NCBI GenBank assembly: GCA_016795345.1
Contig: JAEUHO010000286.1
Coordinates: 1-36,242 of the forward strand
DNA from: Planctomycetia bacterium
Lineage (GTDB): Bacteria > Planctomycetota > PLA2 > JAEUHO01
Direction: 5' to 3'
Length of the DNA stretch: 36,242 nucleotides
Positions 1-11,214 of the stretch are shown piece after piece. A program made the translations under genes and the position numbers. Under the pieces are notes generated by a model. That model saw only the letters and a program-made list of their open reading frames with translations. It was not told the DNA's origin and did no database searches. The stretch's first letter is position 1; each line of letters starts with the position of its first letter.

Positions 1-247
1 TCCGCTTGTCCGTCGACCGCAGGCGGAGCTTGCCGTCCTCCCCGAGTTCCCATCCCCCTCGGTACGCCTCCTGGTCCTCCCATCGCGTCGGGAAGCCGGT
101 GCCCGGCTTCGTCTCGACGTTGTTCCACCACATGTACTCGGTGCCCTTGCGGTCGGTCCAGATGTTCTTGCAAGCGATCGAGCACGTGTGGCACCCGATG
201 CACTTGTCGAGGTGGAAGACCATCGAGATCTGGGAGCGGACGTCCAT
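1..247 (-). CDS. narH: respiratory nitrate reductase beta subunit NarH (5' part only)
   Basis: The first 82 residues of the iron-sulfur electron-transfer subunit of cytoplasmic membrane-bound nitrate reductase; the rest lies beyond the left edge. NarH passes electrons from the membrane cytochrome b to NarG. The translation starts MDVRSQISMVFHLDKCIGC and has the ferredoxin cluster C15-x2-C18-x2-C21-x3-C25. It is followed by the typical WWNNVETKPGTGFP segment and a GGW motif, as in E. coli NarH. The ATG at 247-245 is 15 bp after the narG stop, so both genes belong to one transcript. NarJ and NarI are expected further left but are not visible. Confidence 0.95.
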   Translation of the reverse strand, partial: MDVRSQISMVFHLDKCIGCHTCSIACKNIWTDRKGTEYMWWNNVETKPGTGFPTRWEDQEAYRGGWELGEDGKLRLRSTDKR

Positions 248-262
248 GGTTCGGGTCCCCGC

Positions 263-3200
263 CTACCAGCGCAACGCCGGGAGCTTGCGAACCAGGATGT
301 GCGTGTCCCGGTTGCAGCCCACGGGGCCCCAGTAGTTGAAGTGGTAGGTGAACTGCCCGTAGCCGCCGACCATGAGGTTCGGCTTGAGGTGGGTACGCGT
401 GAGGCTGTTGTGACCGCCCGCGCGCCGGTTCCCACGCATCGGGGTCCGCGGCACCCCGTACGTCCGCTCCGGCGAGTGGTACTGGATGCTGATCCCCGGC
501 GGAATCCGGTCGCTGACCGCCGCCCGCGTGACGACGACGCCGTTGTCGTTGTAGACCTCGACCCAGTCGTTGTCGACGACGCCGATCGCGTCGGCGTCTT
601 TCGGGCTGATCCAGAACGGATCGCACCCGCGCGAGAGCGTCGACATCCGCTGGTTGTCGCCGTAGGTGGAGTGGATGTGCCACTTGCCGTGCGGCGTGAG
701 GAAGTTGAGCATCACCGTCGGACCGGCCTCCTTCGACACGCGGAGGTCGCCGTACTGCGCCGGCAGTGGCTTCGGCTTGTACGTCGGGAGGTGCTCGCCG
801 TACGCGATGTACGCCGGGTGGTCGAGATACAGATGCTGGCGCCCCGTGAGCGTCCGCCACGGGACCAAGCGTTCTACGTTGTAGGTGAACGGCGCATAGG
901 CGCGGCCGTTGTCGGTCAACCCGGACCACATCGGGCTGTTCAGCAGCCGGCGGGGCTGCGCCTGGAGGTCGGCGAACGAGAAGCGCGTCCCGCGCATCCG
1001 CTCCGCCAGGTCACGCAGCGCCAATCCCGTCTTCTCCTCCATGTTGACGTACGAACGATAGGCGAGTTCGCCGTTCGTCGTCGTCGCCAGCGAGAGCACC
1101 GCGTTGCAGGCGTCGACGTCGCGTGCGATCGACGGGTACGCCGTGCCGCCGATGGTCTCCCGCGGCCCGTCACGGAGCATCTCGTCGTAGACGTCGTCAC
1201 ACTTGTACGACGTGCCGTGCGCGGACAGCCCCACCGACCGTACCAGCGGGCCGAGCGCGCAGAAGCGCTGATGGAGCGCGGCAAGGTCGCGGCGCACGAC
1301 GCGGAACGACGGCATCGTCTTCCCCGGGATCGCGTCGACCTCGCCCCTCGACCACTCGAGCGGCTGCGGCTGGGCGATCTCGGCCGCCGAGTCGTGCGCG
1401 AGCGGCGCCGCGACGAGGTCGACGATCGGTTCGGGGAAGTGCCTGGGCGCGAGCTCGGACACCTTCTTGGCGACCGCCCGGAAGATCTCCCAATCGCTCT
1501 TCGACTCCCAACACGGCGGCACCGCCGGTGAGAGCGGGTGGATGAACGAGTGCATGTCGGTCGAGTTGAGGTCGGCCTTCTCGTACCAGGTGGCCGCCGG
1601 CAGGACGACGTCGCTGTAGAGCGCGGACGTGTCCATGCGGAAGTTCAGGTCGACGACGAGGTCCAGCTTCCCGGTCGGTGCCTGCTCGTGCCAGACCACG
1701 TCCTTCACGGCGTCCTTCGCGACCTCGACCGCCACGTCGTTGTGGTGGGTCCCGAGGTAGTGCTTCAAGAAGAACTCATGCCCCTTCGCGCTCGCCATCA
1801 ACGCGTTGCCGCGCCAGATGAACCACACGCGGGGCCAGGCGGCCTCGGCATCGGGGTCCTCGACGGCGAACTTCAGGTCCTTGGACTTCAGCCGCTCCAC
1901 GACGCGCGCGACGATCGCCTCGTCCGTCTTGGCGCCCGAGTCCACCGCCTCCCGCACGGTCGCGAGCGGGTTCTCGAGGAACTGCGGGTAGAAGGGGAGC
2001 CACCCGCTCTTGACGGCACGGACCTGCGTGTCCATCGCGTGGCCGTGGCGCCAGTTCGCGTCGGACGCCGGCACTGTGTGGTAGTCGCCGTACTCCTTCT
2101 CGTACCGCCACTGGTCGCTGTGCACGTAGTGCCACGACGGCGCGTTCTGGAGGCGGGCGACCGGGTTCCAGTCGCGCCCCATCGCGATCGCCGACCACGA
2201 CTCGCCCGGCGCCAGTTTCTCCTGACCGACGTAGTGCGCGAGCCCGCCGCCGTTGACGCCGACACAGCCGCCGAACACGAGCGCGTGCATCGCCGCCCGG
2301 TAGATGAGGTTGCCGTGGTACCAGTGGTTGATGCCAGCGCCGATGATGACGGTGCACTTCCCTCGCGTCTTCTCCGCGGTCGTCCCCCACTCCCGCGCGA
2401 ACTTGACGAGGTTCTCCGCCGAGACGCCCGTGTACCGTTCCGACCACGCCGGCGTGTACGGCCGCGTCGCGTCGGCGTAGTCCGCGGCATACTCGCCCGG
2501 AAGCCCCCGTCCGACGCCGTATTGCGCCATCAGCAGGTCGTACACGGTCGCGACGACGGCCGTCCCGTCGATGGTGCGGAGACGCTTCACCGGGACGCCT
2601 CGCGCATGCACCCGTCCCTCGCCGAAGTCGTCGAGGTGCACCGACAGCACCTCGTCGGCGTCGTCGAGGAACGTCAGGACCGGGTCGATCGTCGAGCCGT
2701 CCGCGCCGTCCTCGAGCTTGAGGTTCCACTTCCCCTTGCCGCTCCCCCATCGATGCCCGACGGAACCCATCGGCATCTTCGGCCGGCGGTCCTTGGCGTC
2801 GAACACCAGGAACTTCCAGTCCTTGTGCTCCTCCCCCCCGTACCCGGCCACGCGCCCCGCGCGCAGGAGCTGTCCAGGCTTCCAGACGCCGTGCTCCTGC
2901 TTCAGCTCCACGAGGAACGGCGCATCCGAGTACCGCTTCGCGTAGTCGAGGAAGTACGGAACCTTGCGTTCGTGGTGGAACTCCTTGAGGAGCACGTGGT
3001 TCACCGCCATCCACCACGCGCCGTCCTGTCCGGCGTTGATGGCGATCCAGTCGTCCGCGTACTTCGCGACCTGCGAGAAGTCCGGCGAGAAGACCACCAT
3101 CTTCGTCCCGTTGGTCCGGGCCTCCGCGGCGAAGTGGCAGTCCGGGGTCCGCGTCATGTTGAGGTTGGAGCCCATGACGGCGAGCAGCTTCGCGTTGAAC

Positions 3201-3901
3201 CAGTCGGCGCTCTCGTTGACGTCGGTCTGCTCGCCCCACATCTCCGGGCTCGCCGGCGGCAGGTCGCAGTACCAGTCGTAGAACGAGAGCGAGATCCCGC
3301 CCATGAGCTGCAGGAACCGCGAGCCGGCGGCGTACGACAACATCGACATCGCCGGGATCGGCGAGAAGCCGGCGATGCGGTCCGGGCCGTGCGTGCGGAC
3401 GGTGTCCACGCACGACGCCGCGACGATCTCGAGCGCCGTCGCCCAGCTCGCCCGCCGGAACCCGCCCTTGCCGCGCGCCGTCTGCCAGCGGCGTCGCTTT
3501 TCGGGGTCCGCCACCAGCGCGCGCCACGCCTCGACCGGGTCGGCGTGCGCGGCGCGCGCCTCGGCCCAGAGGTCGAGCAGCGCGCCGCGGACGTAGGGGT
3601 ACTTCACCCGCAGCGGCGAGTACAGGTACCAGGAGAACGAGATGCCTCGCTGGCAACCGCGCGGCTCGTAGGGCGGCAGCCCCTTCTCGAGCGCGGGGTA
3701 GTCGAGCCCCTGCATTTCCCAGGTGACGATGCCGTCCTTCACGTGGATGTTCCACGTGCAGGAGCCGGTGCAGTTCACGCCGTGGGTGCTGCGCACCACG
3801 CGATCGTGTTGCCAGCGATTCCGATAGAACTCCTCCCACGCGCGCAGGTGCGCGTCGGACTCGTCCTTGATCCAACCCGGGGCGTTGCCGTTCTGGCTCA
3901 T
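263..3901 (-). CDS. narG: respiratory nitrate reductase alpha subunit NarG
   Basis: Catalytic subunit (1212 residues, normal family size) that reduces nitrate to nitrite at a molybdenum bis-MGD centre. The N-terminus carries the FS0 [4Fe-4S] ligands: H40, C44 and C48 in HGVNCTGSC, then C83 in EPRGCQRG. The Mo-ligating Asp lies in the conserved [12 protein letters not shown] segment (about 208-219), followed by [13 protein letters not shown]. The C-terminal molybdopterin-binding part is complete and ends in LPALRW. There is no Tat signal, so the enzyme faces the cytoplasm as in the E. coli type. The ATG (3901-3899) overlaps the stop of the upstream cytochrome c gene as ATGA, which indicates translational coupling. 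The same frame stays open upstream, but that part reads as out-of-frame cytochrome gene sequence and is not part of NarG. Confidence 0.97.
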   Translation of the reverse strand: MSQNGNAPGWIKDESDAHLRAWEEFYRNRWQHDRVVRSTHGVNCTGSCTWNIHVKDGIVTWEMQGLDYPALEKGLPPYEPRGCQRGISFSWYLYSPLRVKYPYVRGALLDLWAEARAAHADPVEAWRALVADPEKRRRWQTARGKGGFRRASWATALEIVAASCVDTVRTHGPDRIAGFSPIPAMSMLSYAAGSRFLQLMGGISLSFYDWYCDLPPASPEMWGEQTDVNESADWFNAKLLAVMGSNLNMTRTPDCHFAAEARTNGTKMVVFSPDFSQVAKYADDWIAINAGQDGAWWMAVNHVLLKEFHHERKVPYFLDYAKRYSDAPFLVELKQEHGVWKPGQLLRAGRVAGYGGEEHKDWKFLVFDAKDRRPKMPMGSVGHRWGSGKGKWNLKLEDGADGSTIDPVLTFLDDADEVLSVHLDDFGEGRVHARGVPVKRLRTIDGTAVVATVYDLLMAQYGVGRGLPGEYAADYADATRPYTPAWSERYTGVSAENLVKFAREWGTTAEKTRGKCTVIIGAGINHWYHGNLIYRAAMHALVFGGCVGVNGGGLAHYVGQEKLAPGESWSAIAMGRDWNPVARLQNAPSWHYVHSDQWRYEKEYGDYHTVPASDANWRHGHAMDTQVRAVKSGWLPFYPQFLENPLATVREAVDSGAKTDEAIVARVVERLKSKDLKFAVEDPDAEAAWPRVWFIWRGNALMASAKGHEFFLKHYLGTHHNDVAVEVAKDAVKDVVWHEQAPTGKLDLVVDLNFRMDTSALYSDVVLPAATWYEKADLNSTDMHSFIHPLSPAVPPCWESKSDWEIFRAVAKKVSELAPRHFPEPIVDLVAAPLAHDSAAEIAQPQPLEWSRGEVDAIPGKTMPSFRVVRRDLAALHQRFCALGPLVRSVGLSAHGTSYKCDDVYDEMLRDGPRETIGGTAYPSIARDVDACNAVLSLATTTNGELAYRSYVNMEEKTGLALRDLAERMRGTRFSFADLQAQPRRLLNSPMWSGLTDNGRAYAPFTYNVERLVPWRTLTGRQHLYLDHPAYIAYGEHLPTYKPKPLPAQYGDLRVSKEAGPTVMLNFLTPHGKWHIHSTYGDNQRMSTLSRGCDPFWISPKDADAIGVVDNDWVEVYNDNGVVVTRAAVSDRIPPGISIQYHSPERTYGVPRTPMRGNRRAGGHNSLTRTHLKPNLMVGGYGQFTYHFNYWGPVGCNRDTHILVRKLPALRW

Positions 3902-4791
3902 GACTTCCCCTTCACCAGCGAGGCACGCACCCCGCGAAACCGCCGCCTCCACGCGAAGTCCAGCCCGACGAGGGCCACGCCGGCACCGGCGACGCCGAGC
4001 ACCACGAACGCGAGTTGCTGGCCGGTGCGATCGGGGCCGGCGCCCCGGGCCTCGGCGTCGGCGAGGAACGCGACGAGCGGCAGGATCTCGTCGTCGGCGA
4101 CGAGCGGTCTCCCTCCGTCCTGCAGGCCGAACTGCGGCTTCATGGTCGGCGTCGGCGGTGCCGCGAGCCAGGCCTGCAGCGCGCGCACGCCCCCCAGGCG
4201 CGACGGCGCGGCGGTCAGATCGGGCCCGAGACGACCGCCGCCGAGCGCGCCCGCGTCGCCGGCCTGATGGCAGCCGAGGCAGGCCGCGCCGCCGGCCGTG
4301 AGCGCGCGTCCTCCGACGAACAGCGCGCGACCCTTCGCCACGAGCGCCGCGAGCGCGCGCGGGTCGGTGGGGAGGTCTGCGCCCGCGGCCTTGCCGAAGA
4401 TCGACCGCTCCTTCTTGCTCTCGGCTTCGATGACCTGCAGCAGCGCCTCGGCGCGCTTCACGGTCATCCCGGAGATGACCTGCATCTCCTGGTTGCGCGA
4501 GGCGGCCTTCAGCCGCGCGGCGTAGGGATCGCCGGACGCGAGGATCTCCCGCGGGCGCACGATGAAGTCGACGAGCCACGCGCGGCTCGCGGGTCCCTCC
4601 GGCGTCCCCACGCGCGCCGTGACGTCCTTGAGGTCGGGCCCCACGAGCGGCCCCCCGCCGATCGTGTGGCAACTGGCGCAGCTCACCCGGAAGTCGTCGA
4701 CATCGCCGTCGGCGAAGGCCGCGCCGGCGAGCGCGGCCACCGCCACCACGCCGACCAACAGTCGCGCGCCGGGGATCAGAACGCGTCGCAT
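3898..4791 (-). CDS. membrane-anchored diheme cytochrome c of the nitrate reductase operon (NarC-like)
   Basis: 297 residues with an N-terminal signal peptide (about 1-28), two heme c sites (C38-A-S-C41-H42 and C171-L-G-C174-H175) and a C-terminal membrane helix (about 258-280) followed by a basic tail. The hemes are therefore periplasmic and the tail cytoplasmic. Possible Met axial ligands are M109 and M217. Position directly before narG, with an ATGA overlap, matches Thermus narC, which encodes a diheme cytochrome in the narCGHJI operon. A role in electron transfer to, or assembly of, the nitrate reductase is inferred from that order. The start ATG at 4791 has a GGAGG ribosome site (plus-strand 4799-4803) seven bases upstream. 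It is the first gene of the operon. Confidence 0.85.
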   Translation of the reverse strand: MRRVLIPGARLLVGVVAVAALAGAAFADGDVDDFRVSCASCHTIGGGPLVGPDLKDVTARVGTPEGPASRAWLVDFIVRPREILASGDPYAARLKAASRNQEMQVISGMTVKRAEALLQVIEAESKKERSIFGKAAGADLPTDPRALAALVAKGRALFVGGRALTAGGAACLGCHQAGDAGALGGGRLGPDLTAAPSRLGGVRALQAWLAAPPTPTMKPQFGLQDGGRPLVADDEILPLVAFLADAEARGAGPDRTGQQLAFVVLGVAGAGVALVGLDFAWRRRFRGVRASLVKGKS

Positions 4792-4953
4792 GGAGCAACC
4801 TCCACACGCCGCCTAAACACATGCAGTGCCGATCGCAAACGCGAGAGACCGACGCACCCAACTCACGGCGCCTGGCCCACTTGCGCGCGTGCAACGCTTC
4901 CGTCGCATGTCGTACGCCGCATCACGCGGTATGCACCCGGAGCGCGCGGATCG

Positions 4954-4969
4954 TCCTAAGTCGTTGCCA
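4954..4969 (-). promoter_or_regulatory. candidate sigma-54 promoter of the nar operon
   Basis: On the minus strand the sequence reads TGGCAACGACTTAGGA. It has a good -24 element (TGGCA) and the correct GG-N10 spacing, but the -12 element is TTAGGA instead of TTTGCA. It lies about 163 bp upstream of the cytochrome c start, in the only sizeable gap of the cluster. The neighbouring regulator is a sigma-54 activator, which makes such a promoter expected. The imperfect -12 element keeps confidence low. Confidence 0.35.
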
Positions 4970-5025
4970 GCGTTCGGGTTCCGTGGTGCCGCGGCGTGTA
5001 TGCACCTCGGCGGCGCCTCGCGGCG

Positions 5026-6458
<1,433 letters not shown>

Positions 6459-6462
<4 letters not shown>

Positions 6463-8681
6463 GTACGGCCCTCCAGCATCGGTCGCCCCCCGTGCTGCGG
6501 TCGGACCATCGACACGCGCGGGAGACGCACGCGGAACGTCGTGGCGCCGGGGTCGCCGCAGGCCAACGTCAGCGTCCCGCCGTGGGCCTCGACGATCCGG
6601 CGTGAGATCGGCAGCCCCAGGCCGGTGCCCTTGCCCGCGGGTTTCGTCGTGAAGAAAGGCTCGAACGCGCGATCACGCTGCGCCGGGGGGACGCCCGGCC
6701 CGTCGTCGGACACGTCGACCACGAGCGTCCGACCCGCGTCGGTCTCGCCCACGACGACGCGGACGGAGCGTCCGACGCCTTCGACCGCCTGGAGCGCGTT
6801 CATCACGAGGTTCACGAAGACCTGCCGCAGTTGGATCGCGTCGCCTCGGACCACGGGATCGGCGAGGGTGCCCTCCCTCGTGAGCTCGACGCCGGCCCGC
6901 CGGGAGAGCGGGCGCAGGAACCGGGCGACCTCGTCGAGCGTCTCGTCGAGGTCGACGTCGCCCACCTCCGGGTCGGCGCTGTACGCGGTGTCGAGGAGCC
7001 CCCGAACCGCACGGCGGCACGTCTCGGTGTTCCGACGCACGACGTCGACGTGCTCTCGGAAGGGCGACGCGATCGGGAGCTCGGCCTCCATCATCTGGGC
7101 GTACATCGCGATCGCGCTCAGCGGGTTGTTCAACTCATGGGCGACGACCGCCGCGATCTCGCCGAGCACCGCGAGGCGCTCCTGCCGGGCCTGCCGCTCG
7201 TCGAACGTCACGAGCTCCGTAATGTCCCGTGCGACGAGGAGCCGGCCGAGCCAGCCGCCCGCGGTCGGGATCCGCGTCGCGAGCACCTCGTAGACCCGGG
7301 CCCCGACCTCCAATCTGCACGACTGCTTCGGCAGGTCGCCCCGCGCGAGGCAGGCCACGCAGTCGCGCACGTCCGCGCCCTCGCCACGAGCGCACCGCAG
7401 CGCGAGATCGCGGCCCCGCGAGGTGTCGAGGAACGGGAGCAGCGGCTCGGCGGCGCGGTTCGACAGCTGGACCCGCCCGGCGTCGTCGAAGAACACGAGC
7501 GGGTCCTGCATCGACCGGACCATCGCCTCCAGTCGGTCGCGCTCGCGCGAGAGTTCGTCCTTCCGCGCCTCGAGGTCGGCGGCCGTCCGCTCGAGCCGGG
7601 CGGTCCGGTCGCGGACAGCCTCCGTCATCACGTTGAAGGCCGCCGCGAGCTCGCCGACCTCGTCCGTGGACTCCACCTCCACGCGGCCTCCGAAGTCGCC
7701 GTCGGAGACGCGGCGCGCGGCGTCCCGCAGCCGTCCGAGCGGCTTCACCAGGAACCGCAACGGGAAGAAAAGCAGCACCGCGGTCGCGAGCGCGATCAGG
7801 AGCCCCGCCCCGACGAACCGGCTCTGGAGCCCCGCCACAGGCTCGAGCGCCCGCGCGGTCCCCATCTCGACGACGACCCGCCAGTCCGCGGCGGTGAGCG
7901 CGGACGGCGTCGCGAGCGTTTCCGCCGCCGCCGGACGCGCCCGGGGCGTGCCCGCGGCGACGGTCCGGAGCACCGCAGGTCGGCCCGGGTCGGTGTGCAC
8001 CGACTCGAACCCCGCGCCCGACGGGTCCTCGACCGCGACCACGAGATCCTCGAGATCCTCGACGCCGGCACCGAGCGGGACACCGGCGATCCAGCGCGCC
8101 GCCGCGACCCAGCAGACGAGCACGCCCACGCGTCGCTCGCGCGCGAGGTCGAGCACCGGCGTCGAGAGCCCGAAACAGAGGACGCCGTCGGATCCGACCG
8201 GCGCGAAGGCCCCCACCCACTCGCCGTCGCGCAAGCGCGCCGTCTCGACGAACGCGTCGAAGCCGACCGGCGGCGTCGCGCCGACCCCCGCCAGCCTCCG
8301 CCCGTCGGTCCCGACGACGACGAGATCCACGAACGCGGGGACGATCGGGAGCTTGTTCTCCGCGAGGTGCCGGCGCAGCGCCGCCGACTCATCGGCGGAC
8401 GGCGGCGCCGAGAGCGCCGCGAGGCGAGCGGCCTCGCCGCGCACCAAGCCGTCCGACGCGAAGTCCCGCGCGCGGAACGTCACCGTACGGAGGGCCTCGT
8501 CGAGCACGAGCGCGCGGGCCTGGGCCGTCGAGCGCAGTCGCTCGACGATCTGCTCCCTCAATGCGTCCCGCGCCGAGTTCGAGACCAGCCACGCCCCGAT
8601 CGCATACGCGAGAAAACACAGCCCGACGAAGCCGAACGTCAGCTTGTAGCGGATCGGGATGCGGGCGAGCGGGTCACGCAT
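6459..8681 (-). CDS. membrane sensor histidine kinase with HAMP and a Cys-motif PAS domain
   Basis: 740 residues. TM1 is at about 14-35, followed by a roughly 250-residue extracytoplasmic sensing region, TM2 (about 292-310), HAMP (about 310-365), a coiled segment, a PAS domain, HisKA with H515 (VVAHELNNP) and a HATPase with DDGPGVPP and GTGLGLPISRR. The PAS contains four cysteines spaced C430-x10-C441-x2-C444-x10-C455, a possible metal or Fe-S redox site. The ATG at 8681 was chosen because it places TM1 at the very N-terminus; the longer open frame upstream reads into non-coding sequence. It overlaps the NtrC-type regulator gene (GTGA) and is divergent from mobB. It probably senses a redox or nitrate signal for nar expression, which is inference. 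Confidence 0.9.
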
Positions 8682-8746
8682 GGCCCCCCGCGCGCTCGGA
8701 CGACAGAGGAGGGGACGACGGACGCGCGGGCATGTGGCCCCCATCG

Positions 8747-8752
8747 TAGACT
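8747..8752 (+). promoter_or_regulatory. candidate -10 element for mobB (TAGACT)
   Basis: TAGACT lies 57 bp before the mobB ATG in the 128-bp gap between the divergent kinase gene and mobB. The same hexamer occurs upstream of the pseudouridine synthase gene (22169-22174, minus strand). No recognisable -35 element accompanies it. Confidence 0.35.
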
Positions 8753-8809
8753 CCGCCCCCGCGGGGACGCGACCCCCGCGCGGCCGCCGCGCCCCCCGGA
8801 GCCCACGCC

Positions 8810-9343
8810 ATGCCGTCCCCGCACCGCCCGGCGCTCGTCTCGTTGCTCGGCGTCTCCGGCAGCGGCAAGACGACGCTCGCGGCCGCGCTCGTGCGCCATT
8901 GGACGGCGTCGGGCCTACGGGTCGGCTATCTGAAACACGCGTCGCACGGCTTCGAGATGGACCGCCCCGGCAAGGACACCGCGCTGCTGACCGAAGCGGG
9001 CGCCGCGGGCGTGGGCGTCGCCGGGCCGGACGGCGTCGCATATCTCGAGCGCGGGACGCCGGCGGCGCCCGACACCCTGGTCGCACGGTGGTTCGCCGAC
9101 CGCGACATCGTGCTCCTGGAGGGGTTCCGCGTCCACGGTCACCCCGCGGTGGTGCTCGTCGGACCGTCGGACCCGGCAACGGCGGTGGGCGAGGCGCGCG
9201 GACCGATCCTCGCCGTCGTCGCGGGACCGGACGGCCCCTCGGACGCAGTCCGTCGGTCCGCGGGAGCCGCACCGGTGTTCGCGCGCACCGACGTCTCCAC
9301 GCTCGCGGCGCTGCTCCGCACGGCGCTCGGCGTCGCCAGCTGA
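8810..9343 (+). CDS. mobB: molybdopterin-guanine dinucleotide biosynthesis adaptor MobB
   Basis: 177 residues, the normal length of this GTP-binding adaptor (E. coli 175), which assists MobA in making bis-MGD cofactor. Visible motifs are the P-loop GVSGSGKTT (14-22), the family signature YLKHASHGFEMDRPGKDT (40-57) and DIVLLEGFR (compare DLVLVEGFK). The ATG has GGAG nine bases upstream. It is transcribed away from the nar regulatory genes. NarG in the same cluster needs MGD, so the location makes functional sense. No mobA, moa or moe genes are visible. Confidence 0.92.
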   Translation: MPSPHRPALVSLLGVSGSGKTTLAAALVRHWTASGLRVGYLKHASHGFEMDRPGKDTALLTEAGAAGVGVAGPDGVAYLERGTPAAPDTLVARWFADRDIVLLEGFRVHGHPAVVLVGPSDPATAVGEARGPILAVVAGPDGPSDAVRRSAGAAPVFARTDVSTLAALLRTALGVAS

Positions 9344-9377
9344 CGTCGGGGGGGCACGTGCGCGGCGATCCGGCTCC

Positions 9378-9417
9378 GGGACCGCGAGGCCCGGCGGCCG
9401 GCGGGCCTCGCGGTCCC
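9378..9417. repeat. palindromic intergenic repeat, family A
   Basis: Arms GGGACCGCGAGGCCCG and CGGGCCTCGCGGTCCC are perfect 16-bp inverse complements around a GC centre. It lies between the convergent mobB and isoaspartyl peptidase genes, where it could act as a bidirectional terminator. Similar copies lie at 15360-15389, 20892-20917, 28633-28662, 28752-28779 and 36024-36074. Confidence 0.85.
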
Positions 9418-9482
9418 GAACCCTGGCGGCGCCCCCGTCTCCCGCCGCGGGGTCAAGGGCTGTGGAGAGTTCGCCTTCGCTC

Positions 9483-9512
9483 GGTTTTCGGGGCCCGAAC
9501 CCCCCGAAAACC
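9483..9512. repeat. inverted repeat, 11-bp perfect stem
   Basis: GGTTTTCGGGG (9483-9493) pairs with CCCCGAAAACC (9502-9512) around an 8-base loop. It is in the convergent gap between mobB and the isoaspartyl peptidase gene. A run of T is absent, so an intrinsic terminator role is only possible. Confidence 0.7.
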
Positions 9513-9554
9513 CGCTCGGCGGGCGGGCCTTGCGGGCCCGCGCTTCGCGGCCGT

Positions 9555-9575
9555 GAAGGAGTCTGCGACTCCTTC
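9555..9575 (-). terminator. hairpin just after the isoaspartyl peptidase stop
   Basis: GAAGGAGTC-TGC-GACTCCTTC is a perfect 9-bp stem with a 3-base loop. It starts 8 bases beyond the stop codon of the minus-strand peptidase gene. There is no T tract, so the terminator call rests on position and stem quality. Confidence 0.5.
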
Positions 9576-9583
9576 CCAGCCAC

Positions 9584-10537
9584 TCAGCGATCGTTGCCGA
9601 TCACCCACGGGTCGGCGAGCTCGCCGTCCATGTAGGAGACGGCCATCCGCGGCGTGTTGAAGCCGAAGCCGATGGAGCCGTCGCGCGAGAGGATGATGAC
9701 GCCCGCGAGGCCCGACACGCGCGCGTCCATCTCGCGGATCGACAGCCACGCCGCGTCCTGCGCCGACGCGTCGCGGAGGTGCGAGACCGCCGTCCGCGCG
9801 AGCCCCATGCGCAGGATGCCCTCGCCCCAGCCGGTGCAGGCGGCGCCGCCCTCGCGGTTGTCGGCCCAGAGGCCCGCGCCCGGGATCGGCGTGTCGCCGA
9901 CGCGGCCGCTGCGCTTGCCCGGCGTGCCGCCGGTGCTGCCGCCCGCCGCGATGTTGCCGCCGCGGTCGATGGCGACGCAGCCGACGGTGCCGCGCGGGCC
10001 CCGCGTCGGCGGCGGGCCCGATGGCCGCCGGTCGAAGGCCGCCCGCGGGTCGGCCGGCACCGCGCCGGCGCGCATGGCCTCGAAGCGCCGCCGCTCGCGC
10101 TCGACGACGAAGTCGGCGTTGTCGCACGTCGCGAGGCCCTGCTCGCGCGCCCAGCGCTCGGCGCCCTCGCCCATGAGCATCACGTGCTCCGCGTGGAGCA
10201 GGCTGCGCGCGGCGCGGAACGGGCTGCGGATCGTGCGCACGCACGCGACGGCGCCGACGCCGCGGTCGCGCCCGTCCATCACCGCCGCGTCCATCTCGAC
10301 GACGCCGTCGCGCGTGAGGACGCTGCCGACGCCCGCGTCGAAGGTCGGGTCCTCCTCGAGGAGCGTGACCGCGGCCTCGACCGCGTCGAGGGCCGCGCCG
10401 TTGGCGGCGAGCACGCCCCACGCGGCGGCGCACGCCCGCGCGACCCCCTCGCGGTGGGCCTTCCACTCGTCGTCGGGGATGGCCCAGGCCCCGCCGTGCA
10501 CGATGACGGCGGGCCGGGGCGGCGGGGGCTTGTCCAT
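9584..10537 (-). CDS. isoaspartyl peptidase / L-asparaginase (plant-type, Ntn hydrolase)
   Basis: 317 residues. The family precursor self-cleaves before a Thr that becomes the N-terminal nucleophile. Here that residue is T184 in RGTVGCVAID, followed by the conserved STGGTPGKRSGRVGDTPIPG substrate loop and the CTGWGEGILR segment. The N-terminus PAVIVHGGAW is typical. The enzyme removes beta-aspartyl (isoaspartyl) residues from dipeptides and hydrolyses asparagine in the cytoplasm. The ATG at 10537 has no Shine-Dalgarno; a TACGCT hexamer lies nine bases upstream (10547-10552), so the mRNA may be leaderless or nearly so. It stands alone, divergent from the ECF sigma gene. Confidence 0.92.
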   Translation of the reverse strand: MDKPPPPRPAVIVHGGAWAIPDDEWKAHREGVARACAAAWGVLAANGAALDAVEAAVTLLEEDPTFDAGVGSVLTRDGVVEMDAAVMDGRDRGVGAVACVRTIRSPFRAARSLLHAEHVMLMGEGAERWAREQGLATCDNADFVVERERRRFEAMRAGAVPADPRAAFDRRPSGPPPTRGPRGTVGCVAIDRGGNIAAGGSTGGTPGKRSGRVGDTPIPGAGLWADNREGGAACTGWGEGILRMGLARTAVSHLRDASAQDAAWLSIREMDARVSGLAGVIILSRDGSIGFGFNTPRMAVSYMDGELADPWVIGNDR

Positions 10538-10602
10538 GAAGGGGAAAGCGTAGCCCCGGGCCGGCCGGGAGGCGGCGCGAAACCTCCGACGAGGCCCGGT
10601 GG

Positions 10603-10608
10603 TACGGT
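10603..10608 (+). promoter_or_regulatory. -10-like TACGGT for a leaderless ECF sigma mRNA
   Basis: TACGGT ends 6 bases before the GTG start of the sigma factor gene. That spacing puts the transcription start at or next to the first codon. There is no Shine-Dalgarno. The same geometry recurs at 23575-23580, 24684-24689, 32774-32779 and 36081-36086. Confidence 0.5.
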
Positions 10609-10614
10609 CGCGTC

Positions 10615-11214
10615 GTGCTCGACGGCGACGCGACCGAGGACGCGGCCACGATCCGGGAGGTCCTCGCGGGCGACCGCGAGGCCTATGGCCGGCTCGTGGC
10701 CCGGTACGGCCGGCGCGTCCACGACCTGGCGCGCCGCATCCTCCGCGACCCGGTCGAGGCCGAGGACGCCGCGCAGCATGCGTTCCTGAACGCGTTCCGC
10801 GCGCTCGACCGCTTCGACCCGCGGCGGCCCTTCCGGCACTGGCTGCTGCGCATCACGACGAACCTCTGCCGCAACCGGCTCGTGACCCGCGCCCACCGCC
10901 CCACCCCCCGTGGCGTCGGCGCGGAGGACGACGACCGCCCGAGCCTCGTCCCCGCGGCGCGCGCCCCGGCGGAGCCGGCGGGCGACGGCCCCGACGCCGC
11001 CCGCGTGCGCGCCGCCCTCGAGGCCCTCCCCGAGACGTACCGCACCGCCGCGGTCCTCCGGTACGTCCACGGCCTCGACCTCGCCGCCATCGCCGAGATC
11101 ACCGACGTCCCGCTCCCGACCGTGAAGACCCACCTCCACCGCGCTCGGGCGGCCCTGGCCCGCCTGCTCGCGCCGCCCGAAACCCCGCCCCCCCGCGCCG
11201 GTACCACCCCATGA
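10615..11214 (+). CDS. ECF-type RNA polymerase sigma factor
   Basis: 199 residues with the two domains of a sigma-70 family ECF factor. Region 2 (about 25-95) contains DPVEAEDAAQHAFLNAFRAL and FRHWLLRITTNLCRN. A Pro/Ala linker follows, then region 4 (about 140-190) with LPETYRTAAVLRYVHGLDLA and an HTH ending in TVKTHLHRARAAL. It directs RNA polymerase to a specific promoter set. The GTG start is preceded by a TACGGT box at 6 bases, suggesting a leaderless transcript. The stop overlaps the next start as ATGA, so the factor is coupled to its likely anti-sigma partner. The regulon is unknown. Confidence 0.9.
   Translation: MLDGDATEDAATIREVLAGDREAYGRLVARYGRRVHDLARRILRDPVEAEDAAQHAFLNAFRALDRFDPRRPFRHWLLRITTNLCRNRLVTRAHRPTPRGVGAEDDDRPSLVPAARAPAEPAGDGPDAARVRAALEALPETYRTAAVLRYVHGLDLAAIAEITDVPLPTVKTHLHRARAALARLLAPPETPPPRAGTTP

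Noticed and set aside
1538-4267. Very long plus-strand open frames opposite narG and its cytochrome gene
   Set aside because: They are antisense to strongly conserved proteins, and their peptides are rich in Arg, Val and His with no domain. Long antisense frames are expected at this GC content.
4831-4850. sigma-54 promoter at GCAAACGCGAGAGACC (minus-strand TTTGC)
   Set aside because: GG to GC spacing is 12 instead of 10 bases, which is not functional for sigma-54.
3898-4894. Extended N-terminus for narG, reaching 4894
   Set aside because: The extension is out-of-frame cytochrome c gene sequence. The ATG at 3901 gives the family N-terminus and a coupled ATGA overlap.
9453-10649. 398-residue minus-strand frame over the isoaspartyl peptidase gene
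   Set aside because: It is the peptidase gene read in another frame. The true frame has the Thr nucleophile motif and family length.
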